In this document: positions 8,856-16,803 of the stretch, in pieces | Numbering within the stretch: position 1 is the first letter of the stretch | Layout of the letters: each line of letters opens with the position of its first letter | Assembly (NCBI GenBank): GCA_963799395.1 | Contig: CAWCWZ010000012.1 | Coordinates: forward strand, 1-64,000 | Origin: Bog-752 sp963799395 | Lineage (GTDB): Bacteria > Actinomycetota > Thermoleophilia > UBA2241 | Direction: 5' to 3' | DNA length: 64,000 nucleotides | Position numbers and translations under genes: made by a program | The notes under the pieces: generated by a model | The model's input: the letters and a program-made list of their open reading frames with translations, nothing else | Told to the model about the DNA's origin: nothing | Databases searched by the model: none

Positions 8856-11441
8856 GTGACGGCGATGGCCCTCGAAGGCTACCGGGCAAAGCGCCGGCTG
8901 GGGGAGACGCCCGAACCGGGTCCACGTCTGGCGTCGAGTCCGCACGGCGACCTCTTCGTCGTGCACAAGCATGCGGCGCGCCGGCTGCACTACGACCTCA
9001 GGCTCGAGCTCGACGGCGTGCTGAAGAGCTGGGCGGTGCCGAAGGGTCCGAGCCTCGACCCCGACGACAGGCACCTCGCCGTCCACGTCGAGGACCACCC
9101 GCTCGACTACGCCGACTTCGAGGGAGTGATCCCCAAGGGCCAGTACGGCGCCGGCACCGTGATGGTCTGGGACAGGGGACGGTGGTTCCCGGAAGAGGCG
9201 ACCGCCGACGACCCGCGTCGGGCCTACGAGAGCGGCCGCCTCAAGTTCCGCCTCGAGGGAGAGAAGCTGCGCGGCCGCTGGATGCTCGTGCGCATGAAGG
9301 CGCGTCGCGACCCGGACGGTCGCTCGACCGACGAGCAGGCCGACAACTGGCTGCTCTTCAAGGAGCGCGACGACGAGGCCCGCAGCGGCGAGGAGGCCGC
9401 CGTCACGGCGCGGCTGCCCGACAGCGCCCGGACCGGCCGCTCGGTCGAGGAGATCGCCGCGGCGGCCGATCGCGTGTGGAGTCCCGCCGGCGGCGAGAGC
9501 GCCGGGCGTCTCGACCCGGCGGCGATCGAGGGGGCGCGCCGGGCGCCGCTGCCCGATCGTCTCGAGCCCGAGCTCGCGACCCTCGCATCCACGGCGCCGC
9601 CGGGCGACGACTGGCTGCACGAGATCAAGTTCGACGGCTACCGCATCATCTGCCGGCTCGAGCACGGCGAGCGGCGGCTGCTGACCCGCCGCGGGGTCGA
9701 CTGGACCGATCACTTCCCGACGCTTCTCGGGCCGCTCGCCCAGGTGCCGGCCGAGACAGCGCTGCTCGACGGAGAAGTGGTCTACGTGCAAGACGACGGG
9801 CGCACGAGCTTTCCCGCGCTGGCGAGCGCCCTGCAGGGCGGGACCGACCCGCAAGGCCGAATCGTCTACTACGTCTTCGACCTCGTGTACCTGAACGGGT
9901 TCGACCTGACGCGAGCGCCGCTCTGGGCCCGCAAGGAGGCGCTTGAGCGCCTCCTTGCGGGCCTGCCTTCCGGCGCTCGCGTCAGGTTCGTCGACCACGT
10001 CCAGGGTCGCGGCGAGGAGTTCGTGCGCCAGGCTTGCGGCTTCGCCCTCGAGGGCGCAGTGGCCAAGCGCGCCGACTCGGCCTACCGTCCGGGGCGCGGC
10101 CGCGACTGGCTCAAGGTGAAGTGCCTGCACCGTCAGGAGCTCCTCGTCATCGGGTTCACCGAGCGGACGGGCGACGATGGCGGGGTCGGTGCCATCCTCG
10201 TGGGCTATCACGACGGGCCCGGCGGTCCGGTGCGCTGCGCCGGCCGGGTCGGCACCGGCTGGGACGACAGAACGATGCGCGACCTGCGGGGGCGGCTCGA
10301 CGCCCTGGTCGTGTCGGCGCCGCCGTGCCTGGATCCGCCGCGGGGCAGGGCGGCCGCCGGCGTGCGCTGGGTGGAGCCCGCCCTGGTCGCAGAGATCGAG
10401 TTCCTCGACTGGAACGGACACGACGCGCTGCGTCACGCGTCGTTCGAGGGTCTGCGGTCCGACAAGCGGGCCGGCGACGTCGTGTTCGAGCAGGCGGCGC
10501 CCGCCCGGGGCCGCCGCGACGACGGGCCGGCGACCGTCGCCGGCGTCGCCATCAGCCACCCGGGCCGCGTCATGTACGCGGACATCGGCTTGACCAAGCT
10601 CGAGGTGGCCCGGTACTACGAAGCGGTGGCCGAAGGCCTCATGCCCCACATCGCGCGCCGCCCTCTGACGCTGGTGCGCTGTCCCGACGGCGCCACGGCC
10701 CAGTGCTTCTTTCAGAAGCACGCCGCCGATCACTTTCCCGACACGATCATCGAGGTGCCGATCCGTGAGTCCGGCAAGTCGGCGACCTACGTGGCCGTCG
10801 ACTTGCTGGCCGGCGTTCTGGCGCTGGTGCAGATGGGAGCGCTCGAGTTCCACGTGTGGGGCTCGCGGGTCGAGACGCTCGAACGGCCCGACCAGATGGT
10901 CTTCGACCTGGACCCGGCCGACGGCTTGCCGTTCGCGCGCACGATCGCGGCGGCCACGACCCTGCGCGGGCTGCTCTCGCAGCTCGGTCTGGAGAGCTTC
11001 GTGAAGACGAGCGGCGGCAAGGGGCTGCACGTGGTCGTGCCGCTACGTCCGGTGCGGCCGTGGCCCGTCGTCAAGGACTTTTCGCACGCGATCGCCGACC
11101 TCATGGTGAAGGCCGAACCCGAGGGCTACGTCGCCACGATGTCGCGCCGCAAGCGCACCGGCAGGGTCTACATCGACTACCTGCGCAACGGCCGCGGCGC
11201 CACCTTCGTCGCGCCCTACTCGACGCGTCGGCGGGCGGGCGCTCCGGTGAGCGCGCCACTGCGCTGGGACGAGCTCACCGCGACGCTGCGCCCCGACGGC
11301 TACACGGTGGCCACCGTCGGTCGCCGGTTCCCGGGCGTGGCGGACGACCCGTGGCGGGGCTACTTTGACGTACGTCAGGAGATCACCGAGGAGATGCTGC
11401 GGACGGTGGGCGTCAAGTCGGGGCAAGAGACGGCAGCCTAG
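8856..11441 (+). CDS. ligD: Multifunctional ATP-dependent DNA ligase D (LigD)
   Basis: An 861-residue NHEJ enzyme with domain order phosphoesterase, ligase, polymerase. The N-terminal 3'-phosphoesterase shows the metal-binding pattern H39-x5-H45-x-D47 in HKHAARRLHYDLRL. The adenylation motif KFDGYR places the nucleotidyl lysine at about residue 258, and the ligase ends with the OB segment. The C-terminal primase-polymerase (from about residue 570) carries the FDLDP catalytic acidic pair and KTSGGKGLHVVVP. This order is that of Pseudomonas LigD, not the Pol-PE-Lig order of Mycobacterium. GTG 8856 or ATG 8865 are both possible starts. It works with the upstream Ku. Confidence 0.96.
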   Translation: MTAMALEGYRAKRRLGETPEPGPRLASSPHGDLFVVHKHAARRLHYDLRLELDGVLKSWAVPKGPSLDPDDRHLAVHVEDHPLDYADFEGVIPKGQYGAGTVMVWDRGRWFPEEATADDPRRAYESGRLKFRLEGEKLRGRWMLVRMKARRDPDGRSTDEQADNWLLFKERDDEARSGEEAAVTARLPDSARTGRSVEEIAAAADRVWSPAGGESAGRLDPAAIEGARRAPLPDRLEPELATLASTAPPGDDWLHEIKFDGYRIICRLEHGERRLLTRRGVDWTDHFPTLLGPLAQVPAETALLDGEVVYVQDDGRTSFPALASALQGGTDPQGRIVYYVFDLVYLNGFDLTRAPLWARKEALERLLAGLPSGARVRFVDHVQGRGEEFVRQACGFALEGAVAKRADSAYRPGRGRDWLKVKCLHRQELLVIGFTERTGDDGGVGAILVGYHDGPGGPVRCAGRVGTGWDDRTMRDLRGRLDALVVSAPPCLDPPRGRAAAGVRWVEPALVAEIEFLDWNGHDALRHASFEGLRSDKRAGDVVFEQAAPARGRRDDGPATVAGVAISHPGRVMYADIGLTKLEVARYYEAVAEGLMPHIARRPLTLVRCPDGATAQCFFQKHAADHFPDTIIEVPIRESGKSATYVAVDLLAGVLALVQMGALEFHVWGSRVETLERPDQMVFDLDPADGLPFARTIAAATTLRGLLSQLGLESFVKTSGGKGLHVVVPLRPVRPWPVVKDFSHAIADLMVKAEPEGYVATMSRRKRTGRVYIDYLRNGRGATFVAPYSTRRRAGAPVSAPLRWDELTATLRPDGYTVATVGRRFPGVADDPWRGYFDVRQEITEEMLRTVGVKSGQETAA

Positions 11442-11545
11442 AGTCGGCGACGGCGATGGAACGACTGCGCCGCCGGCGGCCGGCAGCTCCCCGAGAACTC
11501 CCTGCCCACCGCACCGTGATCGGCTCCGGGCGCGGAGGCGACGCG

Positions 11546-11647
11546 ATGCGCGACGAAACCGGGGCGGACGAATTGGCTCGCACCTTCTTCGGGTACAAGG
11601 GAGGCGGTACCGCCTCCGCGAGCCCCGGCGAGCAAAGGATGTCGTAG
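11546..11647 (+). CDS. Possible 33-residue leader ORF coupled to the LCP gene
   Basis: ATG at 11546 is preceded by GGAGG at good spacing, and its TAG overlaps the GTG start of the LCP gene by one base. The product (MRDETGADELARTFFGYKGG...) has no recognised family. The arrangement suggests translational coupling, but the coding evidence is only the ribosome binding site and the overlap. Confidence 0.35.
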   Translation: MRDETGADELARTFFGYKGGGTASASPGEQRMS

Positions 11648-13203
11648 TGCCCGACTACCACCGCTACAAGGCAGGCAAGGACCGTGCACCCGCCGGCAGG
11701 AACGGACGGCCGGAACGACACCCGGTGGCCGGCTACACGCTCTACACGGCCGGCGATGGGCCGGCGGGTCGGGGAAGCCTGTGGCTGCGCGTGACCAAGG
11801 TCGCGGTGCTCGTGATCGTGTGCTTCGTGGCCGTCACGGTGGGCATGATGGTGGGATTCCTGCAGCGCACGGCCGCCCAGGTCGGCAGGAACGATCCTCA
11901 GGAGGTGCAGGCCGCGAGGTCGCAGCTCGCGGCATCGCGGCCCGGCAAACCGCTCAACATCCTCATCCTCGGCAGCGACCGGCGCGCCGGTCAGCCTAAT
12001 CTCGGCGCGCGCTCCGATACGCTGCTGGTCGTGCGCCTCGATCCCCAGACGGGCAGCATCTCGATGCTCTCCGTGCCCCGTGACCTGATGGTGACGATCC
12101 CCGGGTACGGTCCTAACAAGATCAACGCCGCGTACTCGTTCGGCGGCGCCAAGCTGTCGCTCGAGGTCGTCAAGCAGTTGCTCGGCATCCCCATCAACGA
12201 CTTCATCGACATCAACTTCGACGGCTTCATCGGGGTCATCAACAAGCTCGGCGGGGCCTACCTGATGATCGACCGCGGCTACTACAACAACACCGCGGTG
12301 ACCGGCTACGCCTCGATCGACATCAACCCCGGCTACCAGCGGCTGAACGGCTCCCAGACGCTCGACTGGGTGCGCTTCCGCCACGACCAGAACGGCGACT
12401 TCACCCGCATCGTGCGCCAGCAGATGTTCCTGCGCGAGATGAAGCGCGAGCTGGCCGCCTCGGCCAGGTTGTCGAGCCTGCCGCGATTCCTCGCGGTGGC
12501 AAGCATCATCTCGCACAACGTCACCTCCGACATCTCCAGCCTGGGCAAGCTCTACCAGGTGCTCAGCCTGGCGCTGAAGCTCGACACCACTCACATCTAC
12601 CAGACGCACATCACCGGCTCGACGCCCACGATCGGCGGCATCTCCTACGTCGTGGCCACGCCGCAGCAGGTGGCCATGGCGGTCCACCAGTTCCTGCACC
12701 CGGCGCCGGCGCCGACCCGGGCACCGACCCGGCCAGCCGGCTCGACCGCCGCCGCCGGCTCGAGGGCCGCCAGGACCAAGACGGTCATCACCGACTCGCC
12801 CTACCACGTCGCCGAGTGGCGCGCCCTGCAGAAGCGCGCCCACCTGGCGCTCTACATGCCGGCCTCCCTGCCGGGCGCTCTCGGCTACGATCAGTTCCGC
12901 GCCTACACCGTGCCTACCGGGTCGGGGACGGCGCGGGCGGCGGTCGCCGTCGGCACGTCTCCTCTGGGTGGCTACTGGGACGTCCAGGCGATCGCCTGGA
13001 CGGGCGCGCCGATCCTTTCGAGCCCCGACGCGACCACGACCATCGGCGGACGCCGCTACTCGCTGTACTACGACGGCGCCCAGCTGCACATGGTCGCCTG
13101 GCGGGTGGGCGGCGTAGCCTACTGGGTCTCGAACACGCTCGACGACGAGCTCTCGAACCATACGATGCTCGCCCTTGCGACCTCCAGCGTGCGCGTGCCC
13201 TAG
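11647..13203 (+). CDS. LytR-CpsA-Psr (LCP) family wall-polymer ligase
   Basis: A 518-residue, type II membrane protein that probably attaches polyprenyl-phosphate-linked glycopolymers to peptidoglycan. A cytoplasmic N-terminus of ~45 residues precedes one transmembrane helix (VAVLVIVCFVAVTVGMMVG). The LCP domain follows, with LNILILGSDRRAG, RSDTLLVVRLDP, the lipid-binding arginine motif VPRDLMV and WVRFRHDQNGDFTRIVRQQ. After a Pro/Ala/Thr linker there is an extra C-terminal domain of ~135 residues that I do not recognise. The GTG start follows AAAGGA. The penicillin-binding protein gene begins 12 bases later, so they are likely co-transcribed. Confidence 0.92.
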   Translation: MPDYHRYKAGKDRAPAGRNGRPERHPVAGYTLYTAGDGPAGRGSLWLRVTKVAVLVIVCFVAVTVGMMVGFLQRTAAQVGRNDPQEVQAARSQLAASRPGKPLNILILGSDRRAGQPNLGARSDTLLVVRLDPQTGSISMLSVPRDLMVTIPGYGPNKINAAYSFGGAKLSLEVVKQLLGIPINDFIDINFDGFIGVINKLGGAYLMIDRGYYNNTAVTGYASIDINPGYQRLNGSQTLDWVRFRHDQNGDFTRIVRQQMFLREMKRELAASARLSSLPRFLAVASIISHNVTSDISSLGKLYQVLSLALKLDTTHIYQTHITGSTPTIGGISYVVATPQQVAMAVHQFLHPAPAPTRAPTRPAGSTAAAGSRAARTKTVITDSPYHVAEWRALQKRAHLALYMPASLPGALGYDQFRAYTVPTGSGTARAAVAVGTSPLGGYWDVQAIAWTGAPILSSPDATTTIGGRRYSLYYDGAQLHMVAWRVGGVAYWVSNTLDDELSNHTMLALATSSVRVP

Positions 13204-13215
13204 CAACGTGGCGAC

Positions 13216-15252
13216 GTGAGCGCAGGCCAGACACGCGGCCCCGAACGCGGGGTCGCGAAGACCCGAAGACCGCGGCGCCGCGGGCTCCGGCGGGCGCTCA
13301 TGTTCCTCGTCCTTGCGGCCATCATCCTGCTGGTCGTGACGGTAGCGGCGGCGGCGGGCGCCGTGGCGGCCGTGACACGCAACATGCCGTCACTTGCCGA
13401 GCTCCAGTCACAAAGGGTCGCCCAGACGACCGTGATCTACGACCGCACCGGCGCCGCGATCGCCCAGCTCCACGGTGCCACCGACCGCATCGTCGTGTCC
13501 TCCGGCCAGATCCCGCAAGCGATGAAGAACGCCACCGTGGCGGTCGAGGACAAACGCTTCTACGAACACCACGGCATCGACTTCGTCGCGGTGGCCCGAG
13601 CGCTCCTGGCCGACCTGCGGGCCGGTCACGTCGTCCAGGGCGCCAGCACGATCACCGAGCAGTACGTGAAGAACGCCTACCTTGGCAGTGAGAGTGGTCT
13701 GGTGCGCAAGATCCGCGAGGCGGTGCTCGCCTGGCAGCTCGAGGACCGCTGGTCGAAGGATCAGATCCTCACGGCCTACCTGAACACCGTGTACTACGGC
13801 TCCGGCGCCTACGGCGTGCAGGCCGCCGCGCAGACCTACTTCCACCGCAACGTCTGGCAGCTCACGTTGTCGCAGTGCGCCCTGCTCGCCGGACTGCCCC
13901 GCGACCCCACGGGCTATTCGCCGGTCTACGACCCCACCGACGCCCTGCAGCGCCGCGACCTCGTGCTCGCGCTGATGCGCAGCCAGGGGTACATCAGCGG
14001 GCCGCAGGAGAAGGCGGCGGCCGGGGCCAGGCTCGGCGTCTTCAAGGCGCCGCCGCCCAGCCAGAAGGGTGCCGCGGCCTACTTCGTGCAGTACGTGACC
14101 GAGGAGCTCATCCGCCGCTACGGCGTGAACCAGGCTCTCGAAGGCGGTCTCAAGGTCTACACGTCGCTCGACCTGCGGCTGCAGCGCGACGCGATCGCGG
14201 CGCTCAAGAGCACGCTGCCGGCCGGGCCGGCCGGCGCCCTGGTCTCGATCGACCCGGCCACCGGCTACATCCGGGCGATGGTGGCCAGCACCGACTGGCG
14301 CACCACCAAGTTCAACCTGGCCTGGCAGGCGCGGCGCCAGCTCGGCTCGGCGATGAAGCCATTCGCCCTCGTGGCCGCCGTCGAACAGGGCGCGAACCCG
14401 GCGACCACCTACTACGACTCGATGCCCCTCCATATCTACCTCGGTCCGGGAGCGGTGCCGCCCTACTGGAACGTCAGTACCTTCTCCAACACCTACGCCG
14501 GGCCCATCAACCTGGTGCAGGCCACGTGGCAGTCCGACAACACGGTCTACGCGCAGCTCGCCCTCGATGTGGGGCCGGGCAGGATCGTCACGGTCGCCCA
14601 CAGGATGGGCATCACGAGCCCGCTCGCGCCCTATCCATCGATCGTCCTGGGCTCCGAGGTCGTCAACCCACTCGAGGTCGCCGACGCCTACGCGACGTTC
14701 GCCGCCGAAGGCATCCACCACGCGCCGCAGGCCATCGAGAAGGTCGTCTTTCCGAACGGCAGCGTTGAACACTCCGCCACGCCCGGCCACCGGGCGATCC
14801 CCGCCGGCGTCGCCTACGTCGTCGACAAGATCCTCGAGGGCAACACGCGCTACGGCACGGCGGCCGCCATGCCGAGCTACTACCCGGGCATCGCGGCCGG
14901 CAAGACGGGCACGACCACGAATTCGGCCGACGCCTGGTTCTGCGGCTTCGACCCGAAGCTCGCCACCGCCGTGTGGATGGGCTACCCGCAGGCGGAGGTG
15001 CCCATGCCGGGGGTCCAGGGCGCGACCTATTGCGTGCCGATCTGGGGCAAGTACTACGAGATGGTCTTCGGCGTCCAGCCGATCGCCGACTTCGCGCAAC
15101 CGGCGCAGATGCCGGTCTACAGTCCGTGGACCGGCGCGCACGCGGTGGCGAGCCCCCAGCCGACGCCCAGCCCGACACCCAGCTCCTCGACGACGGCGAC
15201 GCCGGCGCCGTCGCCGACAAGTACGCCCACACCCAAGCCGTCGTCGACCTGA
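13216..15252 (+). CDS. Class A penicillin-binding protein (transglycosylase/transpeptidase)
   Basis: A 678-residue bifunctional peptidoglycan synthase. Following a short basic N-terminus and one transmembrane helix, the GT51 glycosyltransferase has its catalytic motif VEDKRFYEHHGID and the second motif ASTITEQYVKNAYL. The transpeptidase carries SAMK (nucleophile Ser), the SDN triad motif and KTGTT. The C-terminus is a low-complexity Pro/Thr/Ser tail, probably wall-spanning. It lies 12 bases after the LCP gene, a sensible wall-assembly operon. The GTG start has only a weak ribosome binding site, consistent with coupling to upstream translation. Confidence 0.95.
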   Translation: MSAGQTRGPERGVAKTRRPRRRGLRRALMFLVLAAIILLVVTVAAAAGAVAAVTRNMPSLAELQSQRVAQTTVIYDRTGAAIAQLHGATDRIVVSSGQIPQAMKNATVAVEDKRFYEHHGIDFVAVARALLADLRAGHVVQGASTITEQYVKNAYLGSESGLVRKIREAVLAWQLEDRWSKDQILTAYLNTVYYGSGAYGVQAAAQTYFHRNVWQLTLSQCALLAGLPRDPTGYSPVYDPTDALQRRDLVLALMRSQGYISGPQEKAAAGARLGVFKAPPPSQKGAAAYFVQYVTEELIRRYGVNQALEGGLKVYTSLDLRLQRDAIAALKSTLPAGPAGALVSIDPATGYIRAMVASTDWRTTKFNLAWQARRQLGSAMKPFALVAAVEQGANPATTYYDSMPLHIYLGPGAVPPYWNVSTFSNTYAGPINLVQATWQSDNTVYAQLALDVGPGRIVTVAHRMGITSPLAPYPSIVLGSEVVNPLEVADAYATFAAEGIHHAPQAIEKVVFPNGSVEHSATPGHRAIPAGVAYVVDKILEGNTRYGTAAAMPSYYPGIAAGKTGTTTNSADAWFCGFDPKLATAVWMGYPQAEVPMPGVQGATYCVPIWGKYYEMVFGVQPIADFAQPAQMPVYSPWTGAHAVASPQPTPSPTPSSSTTATPAPSPTSTPTPKPSST

Positions 15253-15394
15253 GAGGCGCCGCCGCCCCCTCGCCGGGCGCCGTTGCGTAGCCTGTGCGGA
15301 GAACCGGTTAAGGCTTGTTAAGAGCACGCTCGGGCCGCCGAATGGGCTGATATCGTGTCGTCTCGGACTCGGATGTCACGGTGAGGAGACGCAT

Positions 15395-16387
15395 ATGGGT
15401 ACGAGGCATGCGACCGAGGGGATCGAGCCCGACAACAGCACTGCCGACGATGGCTGGCGCGATCTTGCGACCGGCTTCGGCGGTGGCCCGATCGCGGCGC
15501 TGGGGTCGCCGATCGCGGGCGATCCTCCCGAGGTGCCGCCGCGCCGTGGCGCACCGGCGCCGAGCGTCGACGCCGTACGCGAGTACCTGCGTGCGATCGG
15601 CAAGGTGCCGCTGCTCACCGCCGACCAGGAGGTCTCCCTCGCCAAGCGGATCGAACGGCACGACGCCGAAGCCAGGCGCAAGCTGACCGAAGCCAATCTG
15701 CGCCTCGTGGTCTCGATCGCCAAGCGCTACGTCGGCCGTGGCATCCCCCTGCTGGACCTCATCCAGGAGGGCAATCTCGGTCTGGTGCGCGCCGTCGAGA
15801 AGTTCGACTATCGCAGGGGCAACAAGTTCTCGACCTACGCCACCTGGTGGATCCGTCAGGCGATCACCAGGGGGATCGCCGACCAGAGCCGCACCATCCG
15901 CATTCCCGTGCACATGACCGAGAAGATGAGCGGGCTGCTGCGCGTCCAGCGGCAACTGACGCTCGATCTGGGTCGCGAGCCGACCCCGGCCGAGATGGCC
16001 GCCGAGATGGGCGTCGACAGCGACAGGGTGTACGAGATGCTGAAGATCGGCCAGCAGCCCGTGAGCCTCGAGACGCCGGTCGGCGCCCAGGGCGACGCCG
16101 AGATCGGCGAGCTGATCGAAGACGCCACTGCCGTGGCCCCCCTGGAGGCCGTCGGCGAGACCCTGCGCCGGGAGCAGCTCAAGGAGATCCTCGCCAGCCT
16201 GACTCATCGGGAGCGCAGCGTGATCGAGCTTCGCTATGGGCTGCGAGACGACCGGCCCCGCACGCTCGACGAGGTCGGCCAGCGGTTCGGCCTGACTCGC
16301 GAGCGCATCCGCCAGATCGAAGCCAAGACGCTCGCCAAACTGAGGAGCTGCGGCGAGTCGCAGCGCCTGCGCGAGTGCCTCGACTGA
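15395..16387 (+). CDS. RNA polymerase sigma factor, RpoD/SigA-like (sigma-70 group 1 or 2)
   Basis: A 330-residue sigma factor with region 1.2 (VREYLRAIGKVPLLTADQE), region 2 (IAKRYVGRGIPLLDLIQEG through KFSTYATWWIRQAI), region 3 and region 4 with the -35-binding helix (FGLTRERIRQIEAKTL). Region 1.1 is short, and the product is smaller than most housekeeping SigA proteins. It may therefore be the primary sigma of a lineage with a short N-terminus or a group 2 paralogue. The ATG follows GAGGAG at six bases. Confidence 0.93.
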   Translation: MGTRHATEGIEPDNSTADDGWRDLATGFGGGPIAALGSPIAGDPPEVPPRRGAPAPSVDAVREYLRAIGKVPLLTADQEVSLAKRIERHDAEARRKLTEANLRLVVSIAKRYVGRGIPLLDLIQEGNLGLVRAVEKFDYRRGNKFSTYATWWIRQAITRGIADQSRTIRIPVHMTEKMSGLLRVQRQLTLDLGREPTPAEMAAEMGVDSDRVYEMLKIGQQPVSLETPVGAQGDAEIGELIEDATAVAPLEAVGETLRREQLKEILASLTHRERSVIELRYGLRDDRPRTLDEVGQRFGLTRERIRQIEAKTLAKLRSCGESQRLRECLD

Positions 16388-16465
16388 CATCTCGGCGGCC
16401 TGCCGGCACGCAGTCCGGCTCCCGGCGCCCAAAGGGTTCCTGACCGGCCCGCCCGCAGCCGCGGC

Positions 16466-16500
16466 CGGCCGTCCTTGACTTTGGTCAAGAGGACGGGCCG
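16466..16500 (+). terminator. Imperfect hairpin after the sigma factor gene
   Basis: TTGAC and GTCAA pair around a short loop, extended by GTCC/GGAC after a two-base bulge and then a GGCC/GGCC stem. It lies about 80 bases past the stop. There is no U tract, so the call is moderate. Confidence 0.45.
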
Positions 16501-16527
16501 CGACCCTCCTCAGGCTCGTCTTCCGCG

Positions 16528-16555
16528 TTGTCACGCGTTTGCGCGATGCTAGCAT
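16528..16555 (+). promoter_or_regulatory. Predicted promoter of the molybdenum-enzyme operon
   Basis: TTGTCA (16528-16533), a 16-base spacer and TAGCAT (16550-16555) form a good sigma-70 promoter. The -10 overlaps the 10-bp palindrome ATGCTAGCAT. Transcription would give a leader of about 240 bases before the operon's first ATG. I see no gene in 16388-16803. Confidence 0.5.
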
Positions 16556-16803
16556 GAGGCCGCTTGGTTAGGTGTCCTGCTCCAAGCCCTTCGCCCTACG
16601 GCGTGACAGCGCTACGGACGACGGGCCGTACCATGGACAGACCATGGGACGTCGCGTTTGCGTGGCGGCGTCGTGGGCCGGCGTGGAAACGCGTCGACCT
16701 CCCCGTGCTTGGATAGGAGCGAGAGGACTCGCATGGCGCTCGGCTTGCCGGCGACGGCAGGCCCGGTCGCCGTCGAGGCGCGACTCGCACGGGGAGGCGG
16801 CAC

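Noticed and set aside
8796..11030. 744-codon minus-strand frame opposite ligD
   Set aside because: Composition-driven antisense frame; LigD on the plus strand has all catalytic motifs.
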